Assembly: GCA_028281535.1 (NCBI GenBank)
Contig: JANQJS010000034.1
Span: 1-38,101, forward strand
DNA: 38,101 bases
DNA from: Sedimentisphaerales bacterium
Lineage (GTDB): Bacteria; Planctomycetota; Phycisphaerae; Sedimentisphaerales; SM23-30
Direction of reading: 5' to 3'
The translations under genes were made by a program, and so were the position numbers. Under the pieces are notes generated by a model. The model was not told the origin of the DNA, made no database searches, and was given only the letters and a program-made list of their open reading frames with translations. Below, in pieces: positions 1 through 8,482 of the stretch. Position 1 is the first letter of the stretch; the number at the start of each line of letters is the position of its first letter.

Positions 1-83
1 CTAAAGCTAAATAGCAGTACCAGCAACGGTACTAACCATAAAAGCCAAAGTAAGCCATCATTGATAAATCGCATCTGTTCCAT
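1..83 (-). CDS. VWA/BatB-like membrane protein, 5' fragment cut by the window edge
   Basis: Only about 27 codons are visible, reading MEQMRFINDGLLWLLWLVPL and on into a hydrophobic stretch. This looks like the N-terminal 'aerotolerance' segment of BatA/BatB proteins: a short polar start, then a membrane helix. It begins 18 bases after the stop of the preceding VWA gene on the same strand and continues the MoxR-DUF58-VWA operon. A second ATG four codons in (position 74) is an alternative start. No VWA domain is in the window, so the BatB assignment is inferred from the N-terminus and from operon order. Confidence 0.6.
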   Translation of the reverse strand, partial: MEQMRFINDGLLWLLWLVPLLVLLFSF

Positions 84-101
84 TAACTTTTAAGTCTCAT
101 C

Positions 102-1190
102 TTATGGAATTTTCCTAAACAGGCTACAACCTAATAGAGCTTCCAAACCTAGAAGCACCAGAGCAGCCAGAGCAAAAGGCATAAACTTCTCCGTATATAA
201 ACTATATTCAATTGATTCGATTTCACTTTTTTCCAGTTCATCGATTTTTTCGATAATCTGCTTTAGGCTCTGTGCATCATTGGCTCGACTGTAAAACCCA
301 CCTGTTTGATCGGCAATGTCTTTGAGAAGCACCTCATCTAATTGATTTCTATTACCCATAATAAATAGACCAGGTTGTTGCTGCCTTGGTGGGTTACCAA
401 TACCGATCGTATAAATTTTAATTCCCCATTCTTTTGCGAGCTTTGCCGCCTCAAGGGGTGGTTTTTCCGAAACATTGTCAATACCATCAGTGAGCAAAAT
501 AATTACTTTGCTTTGAATTTCAAAATCCGTATTTAATTTATTTTCATTACCCGAACTTATTAATGCTTGATTTCTCTGACGAATATCATCCTGGGCCGTT
601 TTCAACCGTGCAGCTGCCAGGGCTATGCCATCTCCAATTGCAGTACCATCTTCCCAGCGTTGAGATGCCGTTCGCATCTCCTTCATAAATCCAGTCAAAA
701 TATCATGCGATAAGACTAATGGGCAAATGGTATCAGCATAACGGGCAAAATTAATCATGCCAATTAAATCATTATCTCGGCCTCTCAAGTCATCGCTGCC
801 CTGGATAAAATCAGCTAATACTTGCTTAACGACCTCAAATCGGCTTAATACTTGCGAGCCATATTGCATTTTTTCATTCATACTTGATGAACGATCTACG
901 ACCAACTCCATCACCACACCTTTTCGGGTGATTTTGCTTTGAGCATTACCTTCACGAGGCCTGGCCAAAGCGACCACGATCAGAACAATACAAAGTAATC
1001 GAACCAATGTTAATATAGGTCTAAATTTAATCCGCCAACTGCTGGCTGGAGCTGACAAATCACGCAAACTGGAAAAGCGAATATTAGCCCAATTTTTCTT
1101 ACGGTAACGAAGGTATATCACTAATGGGATCAGCAGCAATAACACAAACGCCCATGGATCTTTGAATTCGGTAATATTAACATCAAGCAT
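102..1190 (-). CDS. BatA-like VWA-domain membrane protein
   Basis: This 362-residue protein has the BatA layout. Membrane helices lie near residues 13-27 and 58-76, then comes a periplasmic von Willebrand factor A domain, and a last helix lies near 338-357. The metal-ion-dependent adhesion site is intact: the DxSxS residues D99, S101 and S103 are present, as are the threonine in WEDGTAIGDG and the aspartate in LLTDGIDN. Bat proteins are thought to assemble with MoxR-type ATPases, but their exact role is unsettled (stress tolerance, envelope integrity or metal-centre maturation). The start overlaps the end of the upstream BatD-like gene by 8 bases, so the two are probably translationally coupled. 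Family assignment is secure; function is not. Confidence 0.88.
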   Translation of the reverse strand: MLDVNITEFKDPWAFVLLLLIPLVIYLRYRKKNWANIRFSSLRDLSAPASSWRIKFRPILTLVRLLCIVLIVVALARPREGNAQSKITRKGVVMELVVDRSSSMNEKMQYGSQVLSRFEVVKQVLADFIQGSDDLRGRDNDLIGMINFARYADTICPLVLSHDILTGFMKEMRTASQRWEDGTAIGDGIALAAARLKTAQDDIRQRNQALISSGNENKLNTDFEIQSKVIILLTDGIDNVSEKPPLEAAKLAKEWGIKIYTIGIGNPPRQQQPGLFIMGNRNQLDEVLLKDIADQTGGFYSRANDAQSLKQIIEKIDELEKSEIESIEYSLYTEKFMPFALAALVLLGLEALLGCSLFRKIP

Positions 1191-2205
1191 TTTTTATCAC
1201 CTTAACATCCACAGGAAATTCAATCGTTTTATCAGTCACATCAACTTGACGGGAATAATCGACAGTCGATTTGACAAATTGACGAACCAGCACCGCTGAT
1301 TGATCCATTTCATCCTGGCCAGGCGAATATTTTGCAAACTTGACCATATCGCAATGTTCCAAAAATCTCTTTAGGTTTGCAGCATGATCTTGATTTAATG
1401 CATTTGACTTATTTACTGCTTGAAAAAATTCTTCTGTCGTCAGATCAGGCGCATTTAAATCAAAGCGTACTTCAATATACCATCGCAAAATAAAACTAAT
1501 CTTCTCATAAAACTCTTTATGTCTATTTTGCTCGGTTAATGCTTCTTTTTCTAGATCATCCAACTTCTCGTATGCTAGTTGGTGTGCAGATTTATAAAGC
1601 CGCTTAACATCTTTACCTTTATCTAAGAGACCAAATGCAACAACGATGATCCATAAAACAAAGAGTCCACCACAAAACCACCATACCCATTGATTGTTTT
1701 TTTCAAATGTCACATTGGCATTCGATTTTATACCGGTGAGTTCTTCGCCATGGATCTTTCCATCTATGTCCGATCCAATTGTAACCTGGATGGGCTCTGT
1801 AAGAATCTTTTGGCCTTGCTCATCTTTGCCCCATGAGAATTCTAAAGATGGAATATTAAACTGGCCCGTCACAATGGGCTCCAATAGATAATCGTGCTGA
1901 TATAAGACGCGATTATTATCCAGGAGTTTTTTAGGCTGAATTTTGTACTCCAAAACACCAAACTCATACTCGTCTAACTGCATCGATAATTGAGGCAATG
2001 TCACATCAACCGATTCTGCGATCTCCAGTTTTAACTGAACTCGAATCGTATCCACGACATCAATATTTGTTTTTTCGACGTTTACATTTATATTGACGCC
2101 ATCCTTTTCATAGGTTTTCTCTACCTCATAGACTGGCGATTGCGCCCATAAAACCTGGGTGAACATGAGAAAAAACAAAAAAATGGATAAGCGATCTCTC
2201 ATCAA
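1183..2205 (-). CDS. BatD-like exported membrane protein
   Basis: 340 residues. A signal peptide (RLSIFLFFLMFTQVLWAQ) is followed by a periplasmic beta-rich region of about 140 residues, one membrane helix (WVWWFCGGLFVLWIIVVAFG, near residue 175) and a cytoplasmic helical tail containing the FYEKISFILRWYIEVRF motif. This resembles the BatD/DUF4381-type proteins found between DUF58 and VWA genes in planctomycetes and other bacteria. The start codon overlaps the DUF58 stop by 4 bases (ATGA junction) and the end overlaps the VWA gene by 8 bases. The assignment rests on topology and on its place in the operon; primary-sequence recognition is weaker than for its neighbours. Confidence 0.75.
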   Translation of the reverse strand: MMRDRLSIFLFFLMFTQVLWAQSPVYEVEKTYEKDGVNINVNVEKTNIDVVDTIRVQLKLEIAESVDVTLPQLSMQLDEYEFGVLEYKIQPKKLLDNNRVLYQHDYLLEPIVTGQFNIPSLEFSWGKDEQGQKILTEPIQVTIGSDIDGKIHGEELTGIKSNANVTFEKNNQWVWWFCGGLFVLWIIVVAFGLLDKGKDVKRLYKSAHQLAYEKLDDLEKEALTEQNRHKEFYEKISFILRWYIEVRFDLNAPDLTTEEFFQAVNKSNALNQDHAANLKRFLEHCDMVKFAKYSPGQDEMDQSAVLVRQFVKSTVDYSRQVDVTDKTIEFPVDVKVIKNA

Positions 2206-3077
2206 CGGCGTTTCTCCCTCATACGAAAAAAACGAATCAATTGAGGCACATAGGGCCGATCGGTCGCAATATCAATACAATCCACCTTAGATGACTGCAA
2301 CACTTTCTTTAAAGAGTCAGCTTGCTGGTTTACTTTATTTTCATAATCCTGCCTGAAGCGACGACTCGACGTATCGACCAGAATGGTCTGGCCAGTTTCA
2401 GCATCTTCAAATTCAATGATTCCAGCTGTTGGCAATACCTGTTCAGCTTTATCTTTCACCTGGATGGCGATTAAATCATGCCGCTTATTTACTAGACGTA
2501 GTGATTGTTGGAATTCGTCTGATAAAAAGTCAGACACCAGAAATACCGTCGCTTTTTTCTTAATCACTTTTGCCAGATAATCCAATGCCATGCTTATATC
2601 GGTTCCCTGATGCGGGGGCTCATGATAGAGCATTTCTCGAATAACACGAAGCACATGCTGTGTCCCTTTGGCAGGTGGAATAAACTTTTCAATACGATCT
2701 GTAAATGTGATCAATCCGACTTTGTCATTGTTCTTGATGGCGCAGAATGCAAGCACAGCACACATCTCAACAGCCAAATCATTTTTTAATTTATTAACAG
2801 TCCCAAATGCTCCCGAAGCACTTAAATCAACCATTAACATCACAGTCATTTCACGCTCTTCAGTATAGCGTTTAATGAATGGCTTATTCATTCGAGCCGT
2901 TACATTCCAATCAATGCTGCGAATATCATCGCCAGGCGCATATTCGCGCACTTCATCAAATTGCATCCCCTGGCCTTTAAAGGTACTGGCATAATCACCG
3001 GAAAACATTTCATTGACGGTTCGATTGGTGAAAATCTGAATCTGTCGAATATGTTTGATAACGTCCTGGGGTATCAT
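2202..3077 (-). CDS. DUF58 domain protein (VWA-like partner of MoxR)
   Basis: 291 residues with the DUF58 signature YAPGDDIRSIDWNVTARMNK at about residues 46-65. A VWA-like fold follows, with an intact DxSxS metal site (D84, S86, S88). There is no obvious signal peptide or membrane helix, so it is expected to be cytoplasmic. DUF58 proteins nearly always accompany MoxR AAA+ ATPases and are believed to be their substrate-binding or effector partners. It overlaps moxR by 4 bases upstream and the BatD-like gene by 4 bases downstream, which fits one polycistronic message. Confidence 0.9.
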   Translation of the reverse strand: MIPQDVIKHIRQIQIFTNRTVNEMFSGDYASTFKGQGMQFDEVREYAPGDDIRSIDWNVTARMNKPFIKRYTEEREMTVMLMVDLSASGAFGTVNKLKNDLAVEMCAVLAFCAIKNNDKVGLITFTDRIEKFIPPAKGTQHVLRVIREMLYHEPPHQGTDISMALDYLAKVIKKKATVFLVSDFLSDEFQQSLRLVNKRHDLIAIQVKDKAEQVLPTAGIIEFEDAETGQTILVDTSSRRFRQDYENKVNQQADSLKKVLQSSKVDCIDIATDRPYVPQLIRFFRMREKRR

Positions 3078-4063
3078 GGCACTTCGATATTATCAAAAAT
3101 GGTTTGGATCACATCTTCTGAGGTCTTTTCTTCAGCTTCAGCTTCATAGCTCACAATCACTCGATGCCTCAAAACGTCCATGCCAATGGATTTGACATCT
3201 TGTGGCGTAACAAAGCCTCTGCCCTGGATAAACGCATGGGATTTCGCTGCAAGTGTTAGAAAAATGGTCGCTCTGGGTGATGCACCAAAAGCGAGCAAGC
3301 CATCTAACTTTAACCCATAATTTTTAGGCTGGCGAGTGGCATCAATAATATTGACAATATAATCTTTAATACCATCGTCAATATAAATCAGATCGATAAT
3401 CTTGCGAGCTTCCAGGATATCTTCCGGATTAACAATGGTATCAATGTCCGTTGATGCATCGGTTTTACTCATCAAATCGAGAATTTGTCGTTCCTCTTCT
3501 TTGGTTGGATAAGTAATTTTAATTTTGAGCATGAAACGATCTACCTGCGCTTCAGGCAATGGATAAGTTCCTTCCTGCTCAATCGGGTTTTGCGTTGCCA
3601 GCACCATAAAGGGTTCTGGCAGATGGAAGGTCTCTTCGCCAATGGTCACCTGATGTTCCTGCATGGCTTCTAGTAAGGCACTTTGCACTTTAGCAGGAGC
3701 ACGGTTAATTTCATCCGCTAATACAATATTGGCAAAAATTGGGCCTTTTCGAACGTAAAAATCACCATCTTGCGGCCGATATATTTGCGTACCCAATAAA
3801 TCCGCAGGCAACAGATCAGGGGTAAATTGTAAACGTTTGAATGAAGCGTTCATCGCTTTGGCCATAGTCGTAACCGTCCGTGTTTTGGCTAAGCCTGGCA
3901 CCCCTTCGATTAAGACATGACCATTACTAAGTAGTCCGATGAGTAGACGCTCCAACATATCTTTTTGTCCGACAATGGCTTTATCCCATTGGGACATGAG
4001 TGAACGAATAAAGGCGCTTTTCTTTTCTACTTCCTGCGTAATTTGCGATATATCAAGGCTCAT
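3074..4063 (-). CDS. MoxR-family AAA+ ATPase
   Basis: 329 residues and the first gene of the MoxR-DUF58-Bat operon. Walker A is GVPGLAKT (residues 54-61) and Walker B is VLADEIN (114-120, with D117 and E118). Sensor 1 is in ATQNP (156-160), and an arginine-finger-like residue is R176 in EAQVDRF. The long conserved AAA_3 segment NRAPAKVQSALLEAMQEHQV is present. MoxR proteins are ATP-driven chaperones working with VWA-domain partners, which are encoded immediately downstream here. A leader of about 160 bases separates it from mutY; I saw no clear promoter in it. Confidence 0.95.
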   Translation of the reverse strand: MSLDISQITQEVEKKSAFIRSLMSQWDKAIVGQKDMLERLLIGLLSNGHVLIEGVPGLAKTRTVTTMAKAMNASFKRLQFTPDLLPADLLGTQIYRPQDGDFYVRKGPIFANIVLADEINRAPAKVQSALLEAMQEHQVTIGEETFHLPEPFMVLATQNPIEQEGTYPLPEAQVDRFMLKIKITYPTKEEERQILDLMSKTDASTDIDTIVNPEDILEARKIIDLIYIDDGIKDYIVNIIDATRQPKNYGLKLDGLLAFGASPRATIFLTLAAKSHAFIQGRGFVTPQDVKSIGMDVLRHRVIVSYEAEAEEKTSEDVIQTIFDNIEVP

Positions 4064-4224
4064 TTATACCTCCATAAATGGTCATCATTTTCAATAATCA
4101 TTAAGCTTTTTGGATATTAATTATGATGGAACTAAGGGTAACATCATACACAAAAAGAACTTACAATTCCATGCAACAGAACAGAAATGCATATCTTTTT
4201 ATACCCCATAGACTTATAGCATTT

Positions 4225-5331
4225 TTAGCTCTGATTTCCCTGATGTTTTTTATTCAATTCTGCGATGATTTTATGATTCGCAGCAGGAAAAGTATAATCA
4301 TCGAGCTGATCCAGACTCACCCATTTCCAGGCCGCACACTCAACCGCTTTTGGCCTTCCTGATACATAATCACATTCGTATACATGAAGTGTAATTTTAA
4401 AATGAGAATAAGCATGCTTGACAATGATCAATAAATTATTCACTTTCACATTAACGGCCAATTCTTCTTTAATTTCACGTTTAACACACGCTTGAGGTTT
4501 TTCGTTCTTGGCAATTTTACCACCAGGAAATTCCCACAGCCCCCCCAGCAATCCTTCATCTTTACGCTGATCAATCAGAATTTTATTTTTCTTCCATACG
4601 ACACCAATACCAATATCATAATGAGGCACTGGTTTTTTCTTAACTTTCAAGGGAAGCTCATGTTGCAATTTTGCTTTTTTTGCCTTACAGCAATCTGAAA
4701 TTGGGCAAGTTTCACAACTCGGTTTTGAAGGCGTACAAATCGTCGCTCCCAGATCCATAAGCGCCTGATTAAAAAAACTGGCCTGACCAGTAGGTATCAT
4801 TTTTCTTGCTAAGGTCCATAACTTTTTTTGGGTGTCTGACTCTTTAGGATTGGTTTTAATCGTAAATAGTCGACACAGCACACGCATCACATTGCCATCA
4901 AGCACGGGCTCATCCAGGTCAAATGCAATACTAGCGATAGCCCCTGCAGTATAGGGACCAATCCCTGGAATTTTGATAAGATCTTCAATACTGCTTGGTA
5001 ATTGACATTGATAATCCGACACAATCGTTTTAGCCGCTTTGTGCAAATTTTTTGCTCGTGTGTAGTATCCTAAACCTTCCCAACATTTTAAGACGGAATC
5101 AAGTTTGGCATTGGCTAATTTTTTGACTGTTGGGAATGTTTTAAGAAAATGTAAATAGTAAGGCTTTACTGTTATGACTTGAGTTTGTTGCAACATAATT
5201 TCAGAGATCCATATGGCATAGGGATCTCGGCTACGCCGCCATGGTAAGTCACGCTGATATTTTTTATACCAGGCAAGCAATTGCTTTTGTATCAATTCTA
5301 TTCGTTCATTTTGTTTCATAGTGGGCCACAT
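4225..5331 (-). CDS. mutY: A/G-specific adenine DNA glycosylase MutY
   Basis: This enzyme removes adenine mispaired with 8-oxoguanine. Catalytic Glu44 lies in SEIMLQQTQV, the helix-hairpin-helix in IPGIGPYTAG (121-130), and catalytic Asp145 in VLDGNV. A [4Fe-4S] ligand set is formed by C199, C206, C209 and C215 (C-x6-C-x2-C-x5-C). The C-terminal domain is Nudix-like and carries an almost complete Nudix box (G271-x5-E277-x7-REIKEEL), where many MutY proteins have a degenerate one. The length of 368 residues is normal. Translation could also start at Met5 (position 5319). It is a single gene, separate from the MoxR operon. Confidence 0.95.
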   Translation of the reverse strand: MWPTMKQNERIELIQKQLLAWYKKYQRDLPWRRSRDPYAIWISEIMLQQTQVITVKPYYLHFLKTFPTVKKLANAKLDSVLKCWEGLGYYTRAKNLHKAAKTIVSDYQCQLPSSIEDLIKIPGIGPYTAGAIASIAFDLDEPVLDGNVMRVLCRLFTIKTNPKESDTQKKLWTLARKMIPTGQASFFNQALMDLGATICTPSKPSCETCPISDCCKAKKAKLQHELPLKVKKKPVPHYDIGIGVVWKKNKILIDQRKDEGLLGGLWEFPGGKIAKNEKPQACVKREIKEELAVNVKVNNLLIIVKHAYSHFKITLHVYECDYVSGRPKAVECAAWKWVSLDQLDDYTFPAANHKIIAELNKKHQGNQS

Positions 5332-5380
5332 CTTACTTTGACTTTAGCGAGTTGTCAAAAACAGCTTAGAATTTTTAAAT

Positions 5381-5408
5381 TGGACAACCAAGTCATTTAA
5401 CTTAAACT
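5381..5408 (+). promoter_or_regulatory. Predicted sigma70-type promoter of tRNA-Pro
   Basis: TTGGAC and TAAACT are separated by 16 bases and lie 15 bases upstream of the tRNA 5' end. The elements are near consensus and well placed, but this is prediction only. Confidence 0.4.
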
Positions 5409-5423
5409 AGACGTATTGAGTTA

Positions 5424-5498
5424 CGGGGAGTAGCTCAGTTTGGCCAGAGCGCTGCGTTCGGGACGCAGAGGTCGCAAGTTCAAATCTTGTCTCCCCGA
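5424..5498 (+). tRNA. tRNA-Pro, anticodon CGG
   Basis: The 75 bases fold as a complete cloverleaf. The acceptor stem CGGGGAG/CTCCCCG has the C1-G72 pair typical of proline tRNAs, with discriminator A73. The D-stem is GCTC/GAGC. The anticodon stem is CTGCG/CGCAG around the loop TTCGGGA, with anticodon CGG at 5459-5461 and G37. The T-stem is GCAAG/CTTGT with one G-T pair. CCA is not encoded. Confidence 0.96.
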
Positions 5499-5609
5499 TG
5501 ATTTAGATCACAATCACATCATTATGCATAAATCACGGATAAAAGACACTTCGTAAAACGAAACAAAAATAGACCATTTGCACACCATCCTATATTCACG
5601 CATGCCTGT

Positions 5610-5626
5610 TTAGCCAATTTGGCTAA
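5610..5626. promoter_or_regulatory. Perfect 17-bp palindrome, candidate operator
   Basis: TTAGCCAA-T-TTGGCTAA is a perfect inverted repeat of 8-bp arms around one base, about 220 bp upstream of the glycan operon. Its size fits a dimeric repressor site. No regulator gene is adjacent. Confidence 0.35.
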
Positions 5627-5693
5627 TATTGCTTGCGAGAATTACAACACGACCATTATGTCCGATAAAATATGGTTTTTCGTCATTGTAGAC

Positions 5694-5708
5694 CTGAGAA
5701 ATTCTCAG
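5694..5708. promoter_or_regulatory. 15-bp palindrome upstream of glycan operon
   Basis: CTGAGAA-A-TTCTCAG is a perfect 7-bp inverted repeat with a one-base centre. No T-run follows, so it is more like an operator than a terminator. Confidence 0.25.
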
Positions 5709-5848
5709 CAAACCTCCTAACCAATATACATTGAACAATTGTCGTAATCCCTTACTAGATATACCTTAAGACAACTAAAACATTTGGATTTTAATTGAAT
5801 TCCCCCCTGGCTACGGGTAAAATGTGTTTTTATCTATTGGGTCAACTT

Positions 5849-6802
5849 ATGTGCACAAAATCTGTTTCAGTTATCATTCCTGTATATAACAGTCAAGGTA
5901 GCCTTGATCTATTAGCAAGTCGGCTTGCCAAAACCCTCAAGAACCTTAACTTAACGTACGAGATTATTTTTGTTAATGATGGAAGTCATGACAATAGCTG
6001 GGATATTATCTGCAAACTCATTGAGGAACAACCATATCTCAAAGGACTCAATTTGATGCGAAATTTTGGCCAACACAATGCCTTATTGGCTGGTATTCGC
6101 ACAGCACAACATGAGATAATTATTACAATAGATGATGACCTTCAGCATCCTCCGGAAGAAATTGAAAAATTGTTAACTAAATATCAAGAAGGTTATGATG
6201 TGGTCTATGGTTCAAGTAAAGAAGAAAAGCAAACCTTTTTACGAAACATGGCCTCACAAATGACTAAGCTGGCATTTCAATCTATTATGAAAGTTAACGT
6301 TGCCAGAAAGATCAGTGCCTTTCGTATATTTCGAACATCATTGAGAGTTGCGTTTGAGAACTTCCATGCTCCCAATCCATCGATTGATGTACTATTATCT
6401 TGGGCCACAACAAACTTTTCCTATGTAGATGTCAAACATGAGCCACGACAAATTGGTGAATCGAATTATACCTTTGGAAAATTATTGATACATGCATTTA
6501 ACATGATGACAGGCTTTAGCACCATGCCATTACGCATGGTTAGTTTCCTAGGGTTCTTTTTCACATTATTTGGTCTTGCGATTTTTCTTATTGTTTTTAT
6601 TCGATACTTATTCTATGAAGCACCTGTTCAAGGTTTTACTTTTTTAGCATCAATTATTGCTATTTTCTCGGGTGTACAGCTTTTTGCCTTTGGCATATTC
6701 GGAGAATACATGGCTCGTATGTATTCAAAAATTATGGACCGCCCCGCCTATATTATTGAGCAAGTAAAAGAATTTAAACCAACAGGCCATGAAAATGTTT
6801 AA
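5849..6802 (+). CDS. GT2 glycosyltransferase, DPM1/GtrB/ArnC-like
   Basis: 317 residues from the ATG at 5849, which places the usual start of the fold (SVSVIIPVYNS) at once after the initiator. An ATG at 5822 and a TTG at 5795 are in frame but add residues with no family match. The GT-A fold carries IIFVNDGS, the metal-binding IDDDLQHPPEEI and the late motif RQIGESNYTFGKL. Two C-terminal membrane helices follow (FLGFFFTLFGLAIFLIVF and FLASIIAIFSGVQLFAFGIF). This is the architecture of enzymes that transfer a sugar from a nucleotide donor to polyprenyl phosphate at the inner face of the membrane. It is the first gene of the glycan operon and overlaps the acetyltransferase by 14 bases. The sugar specificity cannot be read from the sequence. 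Confidence 0.9.
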   Translation: MCTKSVSVIIPVYNSQGSLDLLASRLAKTLKNLNLTYEIIFVNDGSHDNSWDIICKLIEEQPYLKGLNLMRNFGQHNALLAGIRTAQHEIIITIDDDLQHPPEEIEKLLTKYQEGYDVVYGSSKEEKQTFLRNMASQMTKLAFQSIMKVNVARKISAFRIFRTSLRVAFENFHAPNPSIDVLLSWATTNFSYVDVKHEPRQIGESNYTFGKLLIHAFNMMTGFSTMPLRMVSFLGFFFTLFGLAIFLIVFIRYLFYEAPVQGFTFLASIIAIFSGVQLFAFGIFGEYMARMYSKIMDRPAYIIEQVKEFKPTGHENV

Positions 6803-7595
6803 TGTGCATTTTGAACCATTACCTATAAAAAATAGCCAAACATATTGGGAGACGTCCATCATCCCATGGGATAGCGAGACATTTGGATTTGGCGTTGGGA
6901 CATTACAACTTACCAGTGATTTAATGCTGGAGGATTACCCATCTCGACTAACCGAAGCTTTAAAAATATATTCTGAGAATAAAAAAATAGAAATTATTAC
7001 AACGTCCATCCAATCTAATGAACGAAATTTATCCTATTTTTTGCAAAAAGCAGGTTTCACCGTTATCGATCAAACATTCAGCATACAATACCATCCTTTA
7101 AATAATGCTGATTGGGAACCAACGAATGAACTGTCGTTAACGATGGCTACCCCCCAAGACATTAATACCTTACTTGATATTGCTGGCCAGGTATTTCAGC
7201 ATGGACGGTACCACTTTGATCCGAACATCGATAATCATCTGGCCAACCAGCGATACAAAGACTGGCTATCTAGAAGTATGCACCCAGATAATTCACAGCA
7301 GGTTTTAACAGCAAAATCTAATAACGAAATCTGCGGTTTTTCTATCATCGAATCCAATGGCGATGATGGCTACATGCATTTACATGGCATAGAAAAAAGC
7401 TGGCAAGGAAAAAAACTTGGAAAAGAGTTGATTTTGCAATCGCTTAACTATCTTTCAAAAAATGGCTCTAAAAAAGTAGGGACAAAAATATCAGCCTCTA
7501 ACATTAAAGCTGTCAATTTGCACTCAAAGCTACATGGAATATTTGTTGACTCGCATCAACTGCTCCATTGGCATTTATCGAATCATCATGAATGA
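6789..7595 (+). CDS. GNAT acetyltransferase resembling WecD (dTDP-fucosamine acetyltransferase)
   Basis: 268 residues. The N-terminal half follows the WecD pattern: a WDSETFGFGVG block, then LQKAGFTVIDQTFSIQY, then QVFQHGRYHFDPNI. The C-terminal half is a GNAT fold with an acetyl-CoA loop near WQGKKLGKEL. WecD acetylates the 4-amino group of dTDP-4-amino-4,6-dideoxy-D-galactose, the product of WecE, and a WecE homologue lies two genes downstream. The substrate is therefore probably dTDP-Fuc4N or a close relative. The start overlaps the GT2 end by 14 bases; a second ATG two codons in (6795) is possible. The family is fairly secure, while the exact substrate is inferred. Confidence 0.8.
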   Translation: MKMFNVHFEPLPIKNSQTYWETSIIPWDSETFGFGVGTLQLTSDLMLEDYPSRLTEALKIYSENKKIEIITTSIQSNERNLSYFLQKAGFTVIDQTFSIQYHPLNNADWEPTNELSLTMATPQDINTLLDIAGQVFQHGRYHFDPNIDNHLANQRYKDWLSRSMHPDNSQQVLTAKSNNEICGFSIIESNGDDGYMHLHGIEKSWQGKKLGKELILQSLNYLSKNGSKKVGTKISASNIKAVNLHSKLHGIFVDSHQLLHWHLSNHHE

Positions 7596-7622
7596 CTCAT
7601 TGAGTCAATAAAGGTTTCAGTA

Positions 7623-8468
7623 TTGAACAATATTGCACTAGAACAATTTACGCGACACATCATCCGTGATGAATTAGGTATTTGGCAGTCTGAACATGCT
7701 GAAAAATGCCACTATCCAGAAGATGGTGCTGAACGCCTATCAGTAATTGAAGATAAGTCATTTTGGTTTAACCATAGACGCCATTGTATCATTGAAATGA
7801 TAAAGCAACACCCCCCAGGAGAATTCATTGTCGACATTGGAGGTGGTAATGGCTTTATATCTTTAGGATTAATGAACGCAGGATTTAATGCTGTATTACT
7901 TGAACCAAGCGTACAAGCTGTCAAAAATGCACATCAAAGAGGTCTAAATAATATTATCTGTGCAACACTAGAGCAGGCAAATTTCACACCGCACTCGTTG
8001 CCTGCTGTTTGTTTTTTTGATGTACTGGAACATATCGAAGATGACAATGGTTTTTTGAATACTCTAAAATCTATTCTTATTCCAGGCGGTAAATTGTATT
8101 TGACGGTGCCAGCATTTCAGGAGTTATGGTCAGTTGAGGATGAATACGCGAAGCATTTTAGACGTTATTATCTTGACATGCTTTCTCAACAACTAAAGAC
8201 ATGTGGTTTTCATGTTGATTATGCTACTTATATGTTTTCTTATCTAATGGCCCCACTGTTCTTAGTAAAAGCATTACCCTCAAAATTTGGGATAGCAAAA
8301 AGGTATACACAAGACGAAACACGTAATGAGCATGTCGTTCAATCCAAATTAACCAACAAGATTCTTGAATACATACATTCATGGGAATCTACACAAATCC
8401 AGCAAGGCCACCTCATCCCATTTGGCACCAGTATAATGATAGCAGCTCACTCAGAGAGATTACCTTAA
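7623..8468 (+). CDS. Class I SAM-dependent methyltransferase
   Basis: 281 residues. The SAM-binding motif I is FIVDIGGGNGFIS near residues 68-80. The acidic residue after the second strand is in AVLLEPS, and the post-motif DVLEHIEDD is typical of Methyltransf_11/23 enzymes. A TTG start is preferred because AAAGG lies 8 bases upstream and no suitable ATG exists. In this operon it could methylate the sugar nucleotide, the lipid-linked sugar or the final glycan; the sequence does not decide. It ends 14 bases before the start of the aminotransferase. Confidence 0.85.
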   Translation: MNNIALEQFTRHIIRDELGIWQSEHAEKCHYPEDGAERLSVIEDKSFWFNHRRHCIIEMIKQHPPGEFIVDIGGGNGFISLGLMNAGFNAVLLEPSVQAVKNAHQRGLNNIICATLEQANFTPHSLPAVCFFDVLEHIEDDNGFLNTLKSILIPGGKLYLTVPAFQELWSVEDEYAKHFRRYYLDMLSQQLKTCGFHVDYATYMFSYLMAPLFLVKALPSKFGIAKRYTQDETRNEHVVQSKLTNKILEYIHSWESTQIQQGHLIPFGTSIMIAAHSERLP

Positions 8469-8482
8469 GGAATATAATATTT

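Larger units (their letters stand above)
5499..5848. other. Intergenic leader of the glycan operon
   Basis: About 350 bases between tRNA-Pro and the first glycan gene. I see no protein-coding signal and no T-run terminator after the tRNA. The notable content is two palindromes, 5610-5626 and 5694-5708, listed separately. Confidence 0.4.

Noticed and set aside
4123-4362. Plus-strand frame of 79 codons overlapping the 3' end of mutY
   Set aside because: It overlaps mutY on the other strand, has no ribosome binding site and resembles no known protein; most likely an antisense shadow.
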